Positions 33,426 to 45,500 are shown, numbered from the stretch's first letter. The stretch: 64,000 bases of DNA from Alopecurus myosuroides (GCA_028641055.1 CM054062.1:185441958-185505957), one strand, 5' to 3'. Notes: a model not told the origin generated them from the letters alone. Program-made: numbers and translations.

Positions 33426-36400
33426 ATGGCCAAGGCTAGCTGGGCGGGTTTCTCCGTCACCAAGGCCAATCTCGCCTGGCTCGTGACCAGCAGAAGGGTT
33501 CCCCCCGGCGTGGAGTGCCGGGCACCCGACGACGAGGTTGTGCCAGCTCCACGGGACGGCGAGCGGGTGGTCTTCATGTCGCACTTCGAGCGCGGCTTTG
33601 GACTGCCCGCCTCCAACTTCCTGCGCAAGTTCCTCGACCACTTCGGGCTGCAGATGCATCATCTGCCGCCCAACGCGGTCGTCTTCCTCGCCTACCATGC
33701 TGTGGTCTGCGAGGCTTTCCTCGGCATCAGGCCCACGACTGATACATGGCTCAGGTATTTCAATCTTCGCCAACAGTCAGTCGGGAAGAAAGACGCTGCA
33801 GGCATCGGCCGCGCCACCGACACGGGCTGTGCCATGATGGTGCAGCGGACCGGGACGAATCATCCCCGCATCCAGGGGCTGGATTCCTGCCGAATGTGGC
33901 AGCAGACGTTCTTCTATGTCAAGAATGTCCCCGCCACGGAAGGGGGTGCGGTTGATGATCGAATCAACCTGCCCGCTTGGAGGAATCGTGCTCCACTCGG
34001 GTCGAACTGGAAGGAGAAGCCCACCATCGACGAAATCGCCATCGAGATAGAAGATAGACTCGGCGAGCTGAAGAAACTGGGCCTCAAGAACGACGACCCG
34101 GTGGTGTGCTGGATCAAGCGCCGAGTGCTCCCTCTACAGGAGCGCTGCCATCTCATGTGTTACATGGGAGGCCCCCGCGACTGCACCAGGACCACCACCA
34201 TCGAAATCGACGACGTCGACGTTGCCTATCATGCCAAGAACATTCTGAAGACAAGCCTTAGCGAGAAGTGGCGGTATGGTTTCGTCCCGTACAGCCGCAC
34301 GCAACCGATTGCCCGGGTACGTTGTTCCTACTCTGTTTTCTCCTCTGCTTCCCGAGTAGATAACTTCCCTTTCCGCCCCGACTAGCAATCACCTGGTGCA
34401 CCGAGTAGAGCACTTAGTCGACTCGCGCTTAGGCTTAGTATGCTTCGTGTTTGCACGCCTATCCGGGTAGAATACTTAGAAAACTGCATAGGCTTAGTAT
34501 GCTTTGTGTTTGCACGCCTATCCGAGTAGAGTTCCATCCTGATACTCGGTTGACTTATGATCCTTCTCTGTCTTTCAGACTCTTACTCGACAGTTGATTG
34601 AGAGTCGCGAAGTTTTTGAGGACAACTGGTCCGACGATCGCGAGGAGGATGACATGCTGCCTTCTGATGACGCGGAACAGAGCAGCCCCGTTCCTGACAA
34701 GCGCGATGCTCTCCGCACTCGGCAGAGGCATTATTCTCCCCTACTTCCCCACGGTTCCTTCTTTTCCTTTATTCCCCTCTCCTCCTTCTCGCGTAGTACT
34801 GTTTTCTCCCAAATCTTCTTTCAATCCCTGATTTCTTTCTTCTCTGCAGTCCTGCCATGGATGCGAACGCAGCCTTTGCGTCCGACCAAGACAGGGAGAC
34901 AGCAGTACCCCTGATCGACCTTGTTGACGACGAGAACGACGCCAGCAACGCTGCTGCCACCAACGCACAGGCTAGTGATGCTCGAGGAGCAGAACCAGAG
35001 CCAGCAGCACAAGATACCACCGTTCACGAAGAGAGACCCCCTTCTCCTCCGGCTAGCAACGCCGAGGAGAACCAAGAACAAGAAATGCAAGACGCCGCCG
35101 CCCTTGAGCGGCCAGAAGTAGAACGGGAGCAGCCCACCACCGAGGCTGCCGCACAAGAGAACATTACTGCCGAGCAGCTGGTGAAAGACGACACCGCCGC
35201 GGATGCTACCATAGCAGATGTCTACCCACTGCCAGGCGGCGCACCGAGTAGTGTTCAGCCAGGAGCTGCACCGGGCGATGGATCTGCGGCGCCACCAACT
35301 GCGCAAGGCCCTACGCCACCAACTGCGCAAGACCCTACACCACCAACTTCCTCCTCGTCGCCACAGAGCAAGGCCACATCCAGCCCTCCTGGGCGAGTAA
35401 CCAGGCAACAGGCCCTTGATGCTCTGAGGAACGAGGTTGTCAGAAGGGAATCCGAGAAGGAAGCTGCTGAGAAGGCCAAGGCCGAGGAGGAAGCCGCCGA
35501 GAAGGTCAAAGCTGAGAAAGAAGCTGCTGAGAGAGCCAAGGCCGAGCAGAAGAAAGCCAGGGCTGAGCAGAAGAAGGCCGAGAAGCAAGCTGCCGAGAAA
35601 GCAGTCGCCGAGAAGGCAAAGGCCAAGACTGACGGGAAGAAACCCGAGGATCTCGAGAAGCAGGGAATCGAGAAGGAGCAAACGAAGAAAAGGGCCAGAG
35701 ACCAAGGCGCATCCGCAGGCGGAGCGCTCGTGATCCGCGAGTCCGGCCCCATTCCTGCTGCGCTCTCGGCTGATGCTCGCGCTGCTGGTCAGCCCTGCTA
35801 CCCGGAGTATATGATTGAGGTTAGCCAACAACACACCATCGGCTTCCCTCCCCAAGATAAAGCTTTAGCTATTCAGAAGGGAAGGAAAGTTGTAGCCAGG
35901 AATACTCCTCCCTTCGATCCAGCTCAAAACAAACCCGTCAATATTGCTTCTCGGGGAGCCCAAGACAAGCCAATAACCTCCAAGGGTCTTGAACAGGTTT
36001 TGGACACTGTTGGCCACATCAACGCCAGGTGGGACAGCAGGGTTCTCGGAGAGGAGAAATGGCACGGCTTGACCCTTGGCTCCATCGACCACTACCGCGT
36101 GGATTGGAACAAGGTTGATCTGGGACACCAGCCCATGTCCGTCTCCACCGATACCGCAACCCTCGCAGCCAAGATGTTCTTGCACCGCAAGAACGCCGAA
36201 GATATCGAACAGAGCTACGCAGTAAGCCTTTTTTGCCTTTTCCGAGTTGAGATTCCTTCTCTTCTATTCGCCTTCCTTGTTCTTTACCATCACCCCCAGT
36301 CCCCGAGATTCTAGCCGAGTAGATGGATACTCTCCGAGTAGCCTCCTACTCGGGTTGAATCTTCTCTGCTTTTTCTAACTCGCTTCTTCTCGCTTCTCAG

Positions 36401-38224
36401 GATAGCGTCCTTAAGCGGACACACTTGTACCGCATCCTTCTGTGGAACCACTCCATCGCCAGGAGGCGAATTGCTGCGTTGGAGAAGGAGAAGATAGCTG
36501 CTGAGGCCGCGAGCAAAAATGCAAACGACAGCACCCAACAGCTGGCCGAAGTGCAAGGTACGCCTTTAGCCACGCGGTTTCTGCGTTTTATGTTTACGCC
36601 CGCTTCTGTTTTCTCACGCGCTAACCTTTCCTTCCCCGCAGACAAACTGAAGGCCTTGGCCGATGAGCATGAGAAATGCCGCACTTTCGTGGCGAACTCC
36701 GAGGCCACCATAAAGAGACTTGAAGGTGAGTTTGCTGTTTACTCGGTGTGACCTTGAGTTTGGTTCTTCTCTGCTTATTTACTAACCTCATCTATCTTTT
36801 CGCAGAAGATCATAAGTCATTTGCTGAGGCACACCAAGATTGCGTCAAGCCAGCGGAGGTGGAGAAACAGCTATCCGACCAGGCCATTACTCTGGTGAAG
36901 GATCACACCACTGAGATGGAGAAGCTGCAGGTCCAGCTTCAGAAAGCACTCCAAGATGCCGTCAAGATTGGCGCCGAGAGGGACAAGGCAATCGCCGAGA
37001 AGGCCAAGGCCGAGACCACTTTCAAGGCCAAGGAGAGGGCCCTCGAGGCTGAGTGCGAAACTTTGAAGAAAACCAACGCTGATCTCTTTGCTCAGATGGA
37101 CAGCTTGCGCCTGATCCAATCCAGGCATATTGGCAACGAGGAGTCCTGGAAAACCAAGCTGCAGCAGCTGCGCCGCCAACTGATCGGTAAGTTTTCTCTT
37201 CATTGCATCTTTTCTTCTCGGTCTTGTTCCTTCTCTGCTTCTTCTTTCTTCTCGGTTTTTGATCTTGCTACTTGCTATTTCAGATATCTGGCCTCGTCTT
37301 GATTCTACCTCTGCGCCTACGGTAGCCAAGGCCCGAGCAGTTCGCCTTTCGCTGGGTGAGCCAATTGACACCAGGGCTGAAATCGAGGACAGCTTGCTGG
37401 TGCTCAAAGATTACTTCGAAATGCTGGCCGGCGTCGGAACTGACTTGATTCATGTGGGCTTTGAGCTCCACCGGCTGTTCTGGCCTCATGATCCCGAGCC
37501 AAGAAACATGCGGGATCTCGCCCTCAAGCTGGAGAACGTGAAGGCCGAGTTGAAAAAGTGGCGAGCCTCCGGAGCCCGTGCTGGTGCGGACGTGATGCTT
37601 CTCTGCATAGCATCCTGGTATGAAAACCTCGATATGCAGCGCATCCGCGGGAAGCGCAATGATTCCAAGTGGGAGACGGATGCCGAGAGCGGGGCCTTGT
37701 GCAAGCAGATTGCGTATGAAGTCGCAGAGTGCGCCGAGACGGAGGTCTACATCGAGGGCGTCCCCGAACCCGACACCGAGTACGAGGACGAAGAAGATGA
37801 TGACGAAGACGATGACCTTGACGGCTTCTTCGAATCTCCCAAGGGCAAGGCCGGAAAGGGAAAGGCCGCCGTCGTCGCGAGTAGCGACGAAGACGAAGGG
37901 GCGCACATCGACTCCGAGCCACTCGACTTCGGCACCTCCTCAGGTGCTGCTCTCGACGACACGGTGCCTCCTCCTGGCCACGCTTCAGGCTCCTCCTCGG
38001 CTCCAGGACCCGTCTCGGTGGCCACGGCCACTTCCGAGCAGGCGGCCACCCAGGAGGATGCCGAGATGGAGGAATCCGCCGCCGTGCAGACGGAGGCGGA
38101 TGCCACCCACGCCAGCACCGAAGGAACAGCCGCCACGACTGCCACCGAAGAAGTTGCTGCCAAGACCGCCGCCGAGGAAACATCAGCCAAGGCCAGCGCC
38201 GAGAACATTGCCTCCTCATCTTGA
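33426..38224 (+). CDS. Antisense spliced gene of element C (putative gypsy-type Transposase_28-like protein, 1324 aa)
   Basis: Seven exons: 33426-34316, 34579-34727, 34850-36221, 36401-36557, 36642-36725, 36806-37186 and 37284-38224. They join without a frame break into 1324 codons. Donors are GT (GG|GTACGT, CA|GTAAGC, AG|GTACGC, AG|GTGAGT, CG|GTAAGT), except exon 2, which uses AG|GCATTA. All acceptors are CAG. Exon 1 resembles the plant 'putative gypsy type transposon' domain (PF04195): ERGFGLPASNFLRKFLDHFG, then FLAYHAVVCEAFLGIRPT. Exon 3 has a long Lys/Glu/Ala coiled coil, exons 4-6 continue the coiled coil, and exon 7 has a helical domain followed by an acidic tail with a run of Asp/Glu. 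The function is unknown in the family. It lies opposite in direction to gag-pol and converges with pol. Confidence 0.82.
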
Positions 38225-38896
38225 AGCAACCTGCACTCTTTTTTACTCGAAAACTTATCAGATCCCCGGGATGCCGGGAGCAGATGTAACAGACTACCTT
38301 TATCCTGCTTGCTACTCAGTTTTTATGCCCACTCTGTCTATGTTGACATTAATCAATTTGAACGACACTGGCTTAATGCCGAGTTGTGTTTCCATGCGAG
38401 TCCCCGAGTAGCATTTCTTATTCACCCTGTCTTTTCATCTCTGCTCTACCTGCGACTTGTCGCTTGTTTGGTATTCGAGTCACAAGAATCAAGGAGCAAG
38501 GCTGCAAATACTTAGCCGCTAGAAACAATCATGATAACGCAGCCCACCATTTAGCCGAGAAGACGAAAACAGGGAACAAACAGTAACACACAATCTACTC
38601 GGTTCCTGCACTCCTTCTTCTTTTGTGATTTTCGTGTGCTCATTGACCTTTTGCTTGTTCTCTTGCTTGCCATGAAGCCGGGTTTCGGACAGCAGCAGAG
38701 TCGAAGAGTTGGCATATAGGTTTAAACACAGTACTCAATGCACTTATGAGTTCTGAAGTGGAGCAACCGAATAGACAAAGGAACAAGCCGAGTAAAAACA
38801 CTTAGAGCAAATTTGGACGAGGGCAGTCCCCGAGAACAATTTTAGATTGCAGAGTAGAATTTCAACTCGGATAAGAGGGTACATACACATCTTTGC
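38225..38896. other. Convergent spacer between antisense gene and pol in element C
   Basis: About 670 bp between two converging stop codons, presumably the 3' UTR of the plus-strand gene overlapping the downstream part of the minus-strand genomic RNA. No gene recognised. Confidence 0.5.
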
Positions 38897-41800
38897 TTAC
38901 GAATGAAAACGACGAAGTAGAGCTACATTCCAGGGACGCTTGGTTTCCTCTCCAGCTTTATCTGCCCTGTTCGCCTGCGATGGGCGCACATCTACAAGAT
39001 AGTACGCGTCATTGTGCAGCGCTTTGCTGACAATGAAGGGCCCTTCCCATGGAGGAGACAGCTTGTGCATCCCGGCCGTGCGCTGCACCAGCCTAAGGAC
39101 CATGTCTCCTTCTCGGAAAACCCTTGGGTTCACCTTTCGGCTATGATAACGCCGCAGGTTTTGCTGGTAGATAGCCGAACGTGACAGAGTCAGCTCTCTT
39201 GCTTCCTCAAGCAGGTCAACGTCGTCTTCTCGAGCTTCTCTCGCCTCCACCTCAGTGTAGAGGGCTACTCGGGGGGAGTCATGCTCTAAGTCTATTGGCA
39301 ACACGGCCTCAGCCCCGTATACCAAGAAGAATGGCGTGTAGCCGGTTGACCGGTTAGGGGTAGTCCTTAGACTCCACAACACCGCTGGCAACTCTTCTAG
39401 CCAACACCCTGGTGTTTTCAGCAATGGCTCAATCAGCCTTGGCTTGATGCCTGCCAGTACCATCCCATTTGCTCTCTCAACTTGCCCATTGGAGGCAGGG
39501 TGCGCGACTGACGCAACGTCTAGTCGGATATGCTTATCTCTGCAGAATCGCACCATTGCCCCCTCTGCAAAGTTGGTGCCGTTGTCGGTGATGATACTGT
39601 GCGGGTAGCCATATCTCATGATCACATCCTTCACAAACTTCACAGCTGTGACTCCATCGCACTTCCGAATAGGCTTCACCTCGATCCACTTGGTGAACTT
39701 GTCCACCATGACCAAGATGTGTGTCATATTGCCTTTAGCCGGCTTGAAAGGACCAACCATATCCAAGCACCAAACAGCAAATGGCCATGTGATAGGAATT
39801 GTTTTCAACTCGGAAGCTGGCATGTGAATCTTACTTGCGAACATCTGGCAGCCAGCGCACTTCCTCACAATATCTTCAGCTTGCTGTAGTGCAGTGAGCC
39901 AGTAGAAACCATGCCGAAAAGCTTTCTTGACCAAAGCCCGAGAAGAGGCGTGATGCCCACATTCCCCTTGATGTATCTCCACCAGGATTTCTTCTCCTTC
40001 CTCTGGGCTCACACAGCGTTGCAGCACACCAGTAGCACTTCTCTTGTGCAGCACATCTCGGACTATGGTGTAGCCCTTGGACCTTCTCTGAATCTGCCTC
40101 GCAGTCACCTCTTCTTCAGGTAAAGTGCCGTCCCTTAGAAAGGATAATATGGGCATAGCCCAACTCGGCGTCTCCCGTATGGGAAACACTGGCTCGTCCA
40201 TTTCCATTGGGACAGGCTCTGGTGGTTGCACAGGAGGAGTAGGAGCGCTTCTCTGCAGCCCAGACCGATTGGCGAGAACTTCTTCAATGAATGCAACAGC
40301 TTCTGGGTTGAGGGCGGCAGTCCCCGAGTAAGGAGTGGCAGTCCCCGAGTAAGGAATAGCAGTCCCCGAGCAGGGAGTGGCAGTCCCCGAGTAGGGAATG
40401 GCAGTCCGCGAGTAAGGAATGGCAGTCCCCGAGTAAGGAATGGCAGTCCCCGAGTAGGGAATGGCAGTCCCCGAGTAAGGAATGGCAGTCCCCGAGTAGG
40501 GAATGGCAGTCCCCGAGTAGGGAATGGCAGTCCCCGAGTAGAGGACGGCAGTCCCCGGGTTCCCTGCAGCACTCTCCCAGTCAATCTCCATTGGGTCAGA
40601 TTCTTCACTTGGCAGAGAAGGAACAAAGATGGATTCCGAGTTGGGGGAAGGCTTGATGGATGGCTTCCTCAAATGCTCCAAGGCAATCCCTGCCGGGATG
40701 GACTGCCGAGAAGATCCCAACTTGGACAGCTCGTCTGCTGCTTCGTTCTCTGCTCGGTGAATGTGCTGGAACTCACATCCTTCGAAAAACCCAGTCATTG
40801 ACTGCACCAGGAAGCGATACGATGCCATGTTGGCATCCAAAGCGTCCCAGGTACCCGAGACTTGCTGCACCACCAGATCTGAATCGCCATAGCATATAAT
40901 GCGCTGCACACCAACCTCCTTTGCTACTCGCAAGCCATGCACCACTGCCTCGTACTCGGCTACATTGTTGGATGCCTTGAAATGAATTTGCAGCACGTAC
41001 TTGAGCTGATCCCGCTTGGGTGATGTAAGCACCACGCCAGCACCAAGGCCTTCTTTCACCTTTGAGCCATCAAAGTGCATTTTCCAATAGTTGGAAACTG
41101 GAGCGGGAGGCTCGTACTGCATCTCGGCCCAGTCCACAAGAAATTCCGCCAGGACCTGAGACTTGATTGCTTCTCTTCTCGCGTACCCGGGAGCGTACGC
41201 GGCCAGCTCGATCGCCCACTTGGCTACTCTGCCACTCGCTTCCTTGTTTCCCATGATGTCCGAGATGGGAGCAGAGCTCACAACAGTGATGGGGTGCTCC
41301 TGGAAGTAATGTTTCAGCTTCCTGGCGCCCAGGTACACACCATATGTCATCTTCTGGTAGTGAGGATAGTTTTGCTTGGAACTGGACAACACCTCACTGA
41401 GATAATAGACTGGGCGCTGCACACTCTTGCCTTCTTCTTCTCGCTCCACCACTATCACCACGCTGACTACTCGGTTAGTCGCAGCAATGTACAGCAGCAT
41501 AGGCTCCTTGGGTAGCGGACTAGCCAAGACAGGAGCGCTCGCCAGCATTGCTTTCAGCTCATTGAATGCCACGTCCGCTTGCGGAGTCCAGACAAACTTG
41601 TCACTTTTCTTCATCAGCTGGTACAGAGGCAGGGCCTTCTCGCCCATTCGGCCCAGAAAATGGCTTAGTGATGCCAGACAACCCGTGAACTTCTGCACAT
41701 CCTTCAATGATCTCGGCAAAGACATGCTCTCAATGGCTTTTATCTTAGACGGATTGGCTTCAATGCCCCGACTAGAAACCAGAAAACCGAGTAGCTTTCC

Positions 41801-42532
41801 AGCTGGTACACCAAAGGTACACTTACTCGGATTCAGTTTCATTTTGTACCTGCGTAGGTTAGCAAAGGTTTCCTCCAAGTCGGCAAGCAGAGTATGTGTT
41901 TTATTCGTTTTGATGACGATGTCATCTACGTACACCTGCACATTCTTGCCGAGCTGGTCGTGCAAGCATTTCTGCATGCATCTCTGATAGGTTGCACCCG
42001 CATTCCTCAGGCCAAAACACATGACACGATAGCAATAAGCCCCGTACGGGGTAATGAAAGCAGTCTTTATTTGATCAGCAGGGTTGAGTGCAATCTGGTG
42101 GAAACCAGAGTAGGCATCTATGAAAGACAACAGTTCACAGCCGGCAGTGGAATCGATCACCTGATCGATGCGAGGTAGCGGGAAAGGATCCTTGGGGCAT
42201 GCCTTGTTCAAGTCGATGTAGTCGACGCACATGCGCCATGCAGTGGCAGCCTTGGGATCTTCCTTTTTCTTCTCGACCATGACCGGGTTGGCTAACCAGT
42301 CCGGGTGCAGCACTTCCATGATGAAGTTACTGATCAGCAGCTTGGTGATTTGATCACCGATGGCCTTCCTTCTCTCATCCCCGAAACGGTGCAAAGCCTG
42401 CTTCACGGGCTTGGCGTCAGGGCGCACATGCAAAGAGTGCTCAACCAACTCCCTCGGGACTCCTGGTAGATCTTCATTGGTCCAGGCGAAAACATCCCGA
42501 TTCTCACGGAGGAAGTGGATGAGCGCGCTTTC
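38897..42532 (-). CDS. Pol of element C: RT, RNase H, second RNase H, integrase
   Basis: Open from the TAG that ends gag-protease down to 38897, about 1211 codons, with no need for its own start. Domains in order: RT N-terminus (HPDWLANPVMVEKKK, WRMCVDYIDLNKACPKD) and RT catalytic YVDDIVIK. A degraded first RNase H/tether follows (WTPQADVAFNELK... YYLSEVL), then a second RNase H (MHFDGSKVKEGLGAGVVL, NNVAEYEA, GDSDLVVQQ). After these is a heptapeptide repeat tract. Integrase has an HHCC finger (H...HH...C..C with KCAGCQMF) and a DDE core (CLDMVGPF, ITDNGTNF, SNGQVERAN). Two RNase H domains mark the Tat lineage. The frame is otherwise intact. Translation would need read-through of the TAG or it is a recent nonsense mutation. 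Confidence 0.92.
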   Translation of the reverse strand, partial: ESALIHFLRENRDVFAWTNEDLPGVPRELVEHSLHVRPDAKPVKQALHRFGDERRKAIGDQITKLLISNFIMEVLHPDWLANPVMVEKKKEDPKAATAWRMCVDYIDLNKACPKDPFPLPRIDQVIDSTAGCELLSFIDAYSGFHQIALNPADQIKTAFITPYGAYCYRVMCFGLRNAGATYQRCMQKCLHDQLGKNVQVYVDDIVIKTNKTHTLLADLEETFANLRRYKMKLNPSKCTFGVPAGKLLGFLVSSRGIEANPSKIKAIESMSLPRSLKDVQKFTGCLASLSHFLGRMGEKALPLYQLMKKSDKFVWTPQADVAFNELKAMLASAPVLASPLPKEPMLLYIAATNRVVSVVIVVEREEEGKSVQRPVYYLSEVLSSSKQNYPHYQKMTYGVYLGARKLKHYFQEHPITVVSSAPISDIMGNKEASGRVAKWAIELAAYAPGYARREAIKSQVLAEFLVDWAEMQYEPPAPVSNYWKMHFDGSKVKEGLGAGVVLTSPKRDQLKYVLQIHFKASNNVAEYEAVVHGLRVAKEVGVQRIICYGDSDLVVQQVSGTWDALDANMASYRFLVQSMTGFFEGCEFQHIHRAENEAADELSKLGSSRQSIPAGIALEHLRKPSIKPSPNSESIFVPSLPSEESDPMEIDWESAAGNPGTAVLYSGTAIPYSGTAIPYSGTAIPYSGTAIPYSGTAIPYSGTAIPYSRTAIPYSGTATPCSGTAIPYSGTATPYSGTAALNPEAVAFIEEVLANRSGLQRSAPTPPVQPPEPVPMEMDEPVFPIRETPSWAMPILSFLRDGTLPEEEVTARQIQRRSKGYTIVRDVLHKRSATGVLQRCVSPEEGEEILVEIHQGECGHHASSRALVKKAFRHGFYWLTALQQAEDIVRKCAGCQMFASKIHMPASELKTIPITWPFAVWCLDMVGPFKPAKGNMTHILVMVDKFTKWIEVKPIRKCDGVTAVKFVKDVIMRYGYPHSIITDNGTNFAEGAMVRFCRDKHIRLDVASVAHPASNGQVERANGMVLAGIKPRLIEPLLKTPGCWLEELPAVLWSLRTTPNRSTGYTPFFLVYGAEAVLPIDLEHDSPRVALYTEVEAREAREDDVDLLEEARELTLSRSAIYQQNLRRYHSRKVNPRVFREGDMVLRLVQRTAGMHKLSPPWEGPFIVSKALHNDAYYLVDVRPSQANRADKAGEETKRPWNVALLRRFHS
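40318..40560 (-). repeat. 21-bp coding minisatellite in pol of element C
   Basis: About 11.5 tandem units of 21 bp, each starting AGTCCCCGAGTA on the plus strand. On the minus strand they encode the heptapeptide GTAIPYS with a few variants (RTAIPYS, GTATPCS, GTATPYS). Because 21 is a multiple of three, the frame is preserved. The tract sits between the second RNase H and integrase, a likely linker. Confidence 0.95.
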
Positions 42533-45500
42533 CTATTTCTCCTCCAACCCGGAACCAATGATGGCCACGCGCTCCGGGAACTCGGGATCAACCTGGACTG
42601 TCTTGGTCTCCTTGGCAGCTTGGAAAGCAGTACCATGCTGAGTACTCGGCACACCTTGTGCGCCAGCTTGTGCGGACTGAGCCATGGCCACCACCTCGTA
42701 CATCTTCTTCTTCTCGGCAGCAATCACCATCGATTCCGCCAGCTGAGAGCTAGCAGAGGCACACTCCATGGACTTCTTGTAATCTCCCGAGATGGTGATG
42801 ATGCCATTGGGACCAGGGATCTTCATCTTCAGATAGGCCACATGAGTAGAGGCCATGAACTTGCTCAGAGCAGGCCTGCCGAGTAGAGCATGATAGGGGC
42901 TCTGATGATCCACCACCTCAAACTGCAGGCGCTCAGTGCGGCAGTTCTCCCGAGTACCGAATAGTACATCAATCCACACTCGGCCAATCGGGTTGCATGA
43001 GATCCCGGGCACAATGCCATGGAAGGTGGTCTTGCTGGGCAGCATCATGTTCTCGGCCAGGCCAAGCTTCTCGAGTGTGTCCTTGTACACGATGTTGATG
43101 CTGCTGCCGTTGTCGATCAGCACCTTGCTGAACCTCACATTCTTCTCGGGGCCCAGGAAGGTAGGATCCAGCACCAAGGCGTAGGTACCCGGATTGGGCA
43201 TCACCTTGGGGTGATCTGCCCGAGTCCACCTGATCTCCTGGTCACACCAATACATGTAGTGAGGCACAGCCGGAATCACTGCATTGACCTCCATGGCCCG
43301 CCTGTGCTGTGACTGCTTGTCGACTGCCTCAGAAGTGAAGATCATATAGCTCTCATGGTGCTCTTGGTACTGGTTGGAGCCATTGCCCCCATTGTTGCCA
43401 TTGTTGCCATTGTTGTTGCCCTGATAGTTGTTGTTGCCTCTGTTGTTGTTGTTGCGGTTGTAGTAGTTGTTGTTGTTGCGGTATCTCTCGTTGTTGAAGT
43501 TCCGGTTGGCCCCTAAAGCCACCTGGTTGACATTTTCTCTTCTCGGATAGACTGGCGGCCGAGTTGCGGGAGCGCGAGTAGGCTGAACAGTAGCATTGGC
43601 AGCTGGCAGGGGAGGGGGAGGAGGCAAGCCATCACTCTTGATCACATCCCACCACTCGCACTGCCGAGTAGTGTGGTTAGCAGGCCTCGAGGGATGATGA
43701 GTGTGAAAGCTGCATGGACCATCCTTCATGTCATCGAAGACAAACTTCTTCGGCTGCTCGGAGTTCCCGCTACCCGGCTGCGCAGTGCGGAACGGTTTCT
43801 TGTTGCCTTGGCCCTGGTTCTGGTTCTGCCCGTAGGCTCCAGCAGGTTTCTGCCTTTGGCCACCACCGCCTCCGACATTCACTGCGTTCACCTCTTCAGG
43901 ATCATACCGAGTATCTACTCGGCGCTTGTTGCGGAACTCGTTGCGCTTGCTGCTGTTGAAGTTTCTTCTCGGCTCAGAGGAATCCATCAGTGGCTGAGTG
44001 GGATCGCCGAGTGCATACTGATCCGCAATCTTGATGGTCTCGGCCAAGGTGTTCGGCACCTCCCTCTGCAATCTCTGCCAAAGAATGCTGCCATGTCGGC
44101 AACCCTGCGCAAACCAAGTGATGGCCTGCGCTTCATTCACACCCTCACAAGTGTTCCTCAGGGTGCTCCACCGAGTAAGGTACTCGCGGTCTGTCTCGTC
44201 TTCTCGCTGCCGGCAAGCCGACAACTGCTGTGGCCTATTCGGCCTCTTGTAGGTGCTGGTGAAGTTGCTGACGAATGCGTCCGAGAAGTCCAGCCAGCAG
44301 TTAATACTGTGCTTGGGCAGGTTGTTGAGCCAAGTGCGAGCTGGACCCTCTAGCATCTGCGGTACGTACCGCACTGCCCATCTCCTGTTGCCACCCGCAA
44401 TGTGGACCGCGGTGACGTAGTCGTTGAGCCAATCCTCGGGCTTGGTGCTACCATTGTAGCTCTTGGTGCCTCTTGCGAGCTGGAAGCCCTTCACGGACGG
44501 CTCGTTCATGATGCGCGGGCCAAAGCACTCGGGGCCAGGAGGACCCGTGCTCTCAAGCCGCGCCGACAAGCTGAGACGATCCAGCTGGTGCCTTGCATCT
44601 CCAGGTGCTAACACGCGCTCACCAACGCGATCATGGATGTCATAACCAGCCATCTCCATAGCCGAGTAGCCATCATCATACCTATCCACCTGCATGGCTG
44701 CAGGCTGCTCCACCGGGTTGGCGACTGGTGCCACTGGGCGCGGCTGCTGCCTCTGCCGAGTAGGCGGAGCTGCGGGTTGCCGAGAAGTACCCGGACGCGC
44801 GGCTTCTCGGACACGGCTTTGAGCTTGATGGGCTTGAGAGCCTGCTCTTGCAGTGTTGTGTTCCTGCCCGGGCTGCTGCGGCACAGCAACCTGTTTCGCG
44901 GCAGCAGCCGGGTCATACACCTGCATCTGCCTGTCTCTACCCGAGCGCCCGCTGCGGCTCTTCTCGCGGCTCGGATGCGGAGACGAGGCCTGATCGTTAG
45001 ATCTGGCCGCGTGCGAGTGCACCACCTGCGAAGCTCCAGCTCCCGGGTTGGCCTTGCGGAACTCCTCGTTCTGCCTGGCGGCCTCCAACACCAACTCGTT
45101 GAGCCTCTCCTGCTGCCTGAGACGCGCCTCGCCATCCAGGCGCGGCAACTCGGCAGCCACGGCCTGCGCAGCCCTGAGCGTCTTGGCGGGTGTGCTGTAC
45201 CTCGGCCTTGTGAAAGTGTTCGCGGTGGCGGACTGCGCGGGCTCCTCCGCAACTGTCGCCATCTCGGCACCCAGGTTGCGCCGCGTAGCGCCTACCCTGC
45301 TGGGCCTTCTGGCCACCGGCGTGAAGCCGTGAGCCTTGTTGTACTCGAGCTGGTCCAAACTCAGCTCAAGCCTGATCTTCTCCAACTCCGCCTGCTCGGC
45401 GAGCAGCTCCTGGCGTTGCCGCTCAAGCTGCTCCCTTGCGGCTAGGAGCTCGACGTCGGTGGGAGTGGGCATGCCGGTTCGCGCTGCAGACGCGGGGATG

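Noticed and set aside
34821..35855. 344-codon minus-strand frame opposite exon 3 of the antisense gene
   Set aside because: It is the shadow of the Lys/Glu/Ala-rich coding exon. The plus strand has splice-consistent, frame-preserving exons.
40318..40560. CRISPR-like regular repeat
   Set aside because: Units are directly adjacent with no spacers, they lie within a coding frame, and the genome is eukaryotic.
40226..40801. Plus-strand repeat frame (SPRVGNG-type) opposite pol
   Set aside because: Shadow of the 21-bp minisatellite inside the integrase-RNase H linker.
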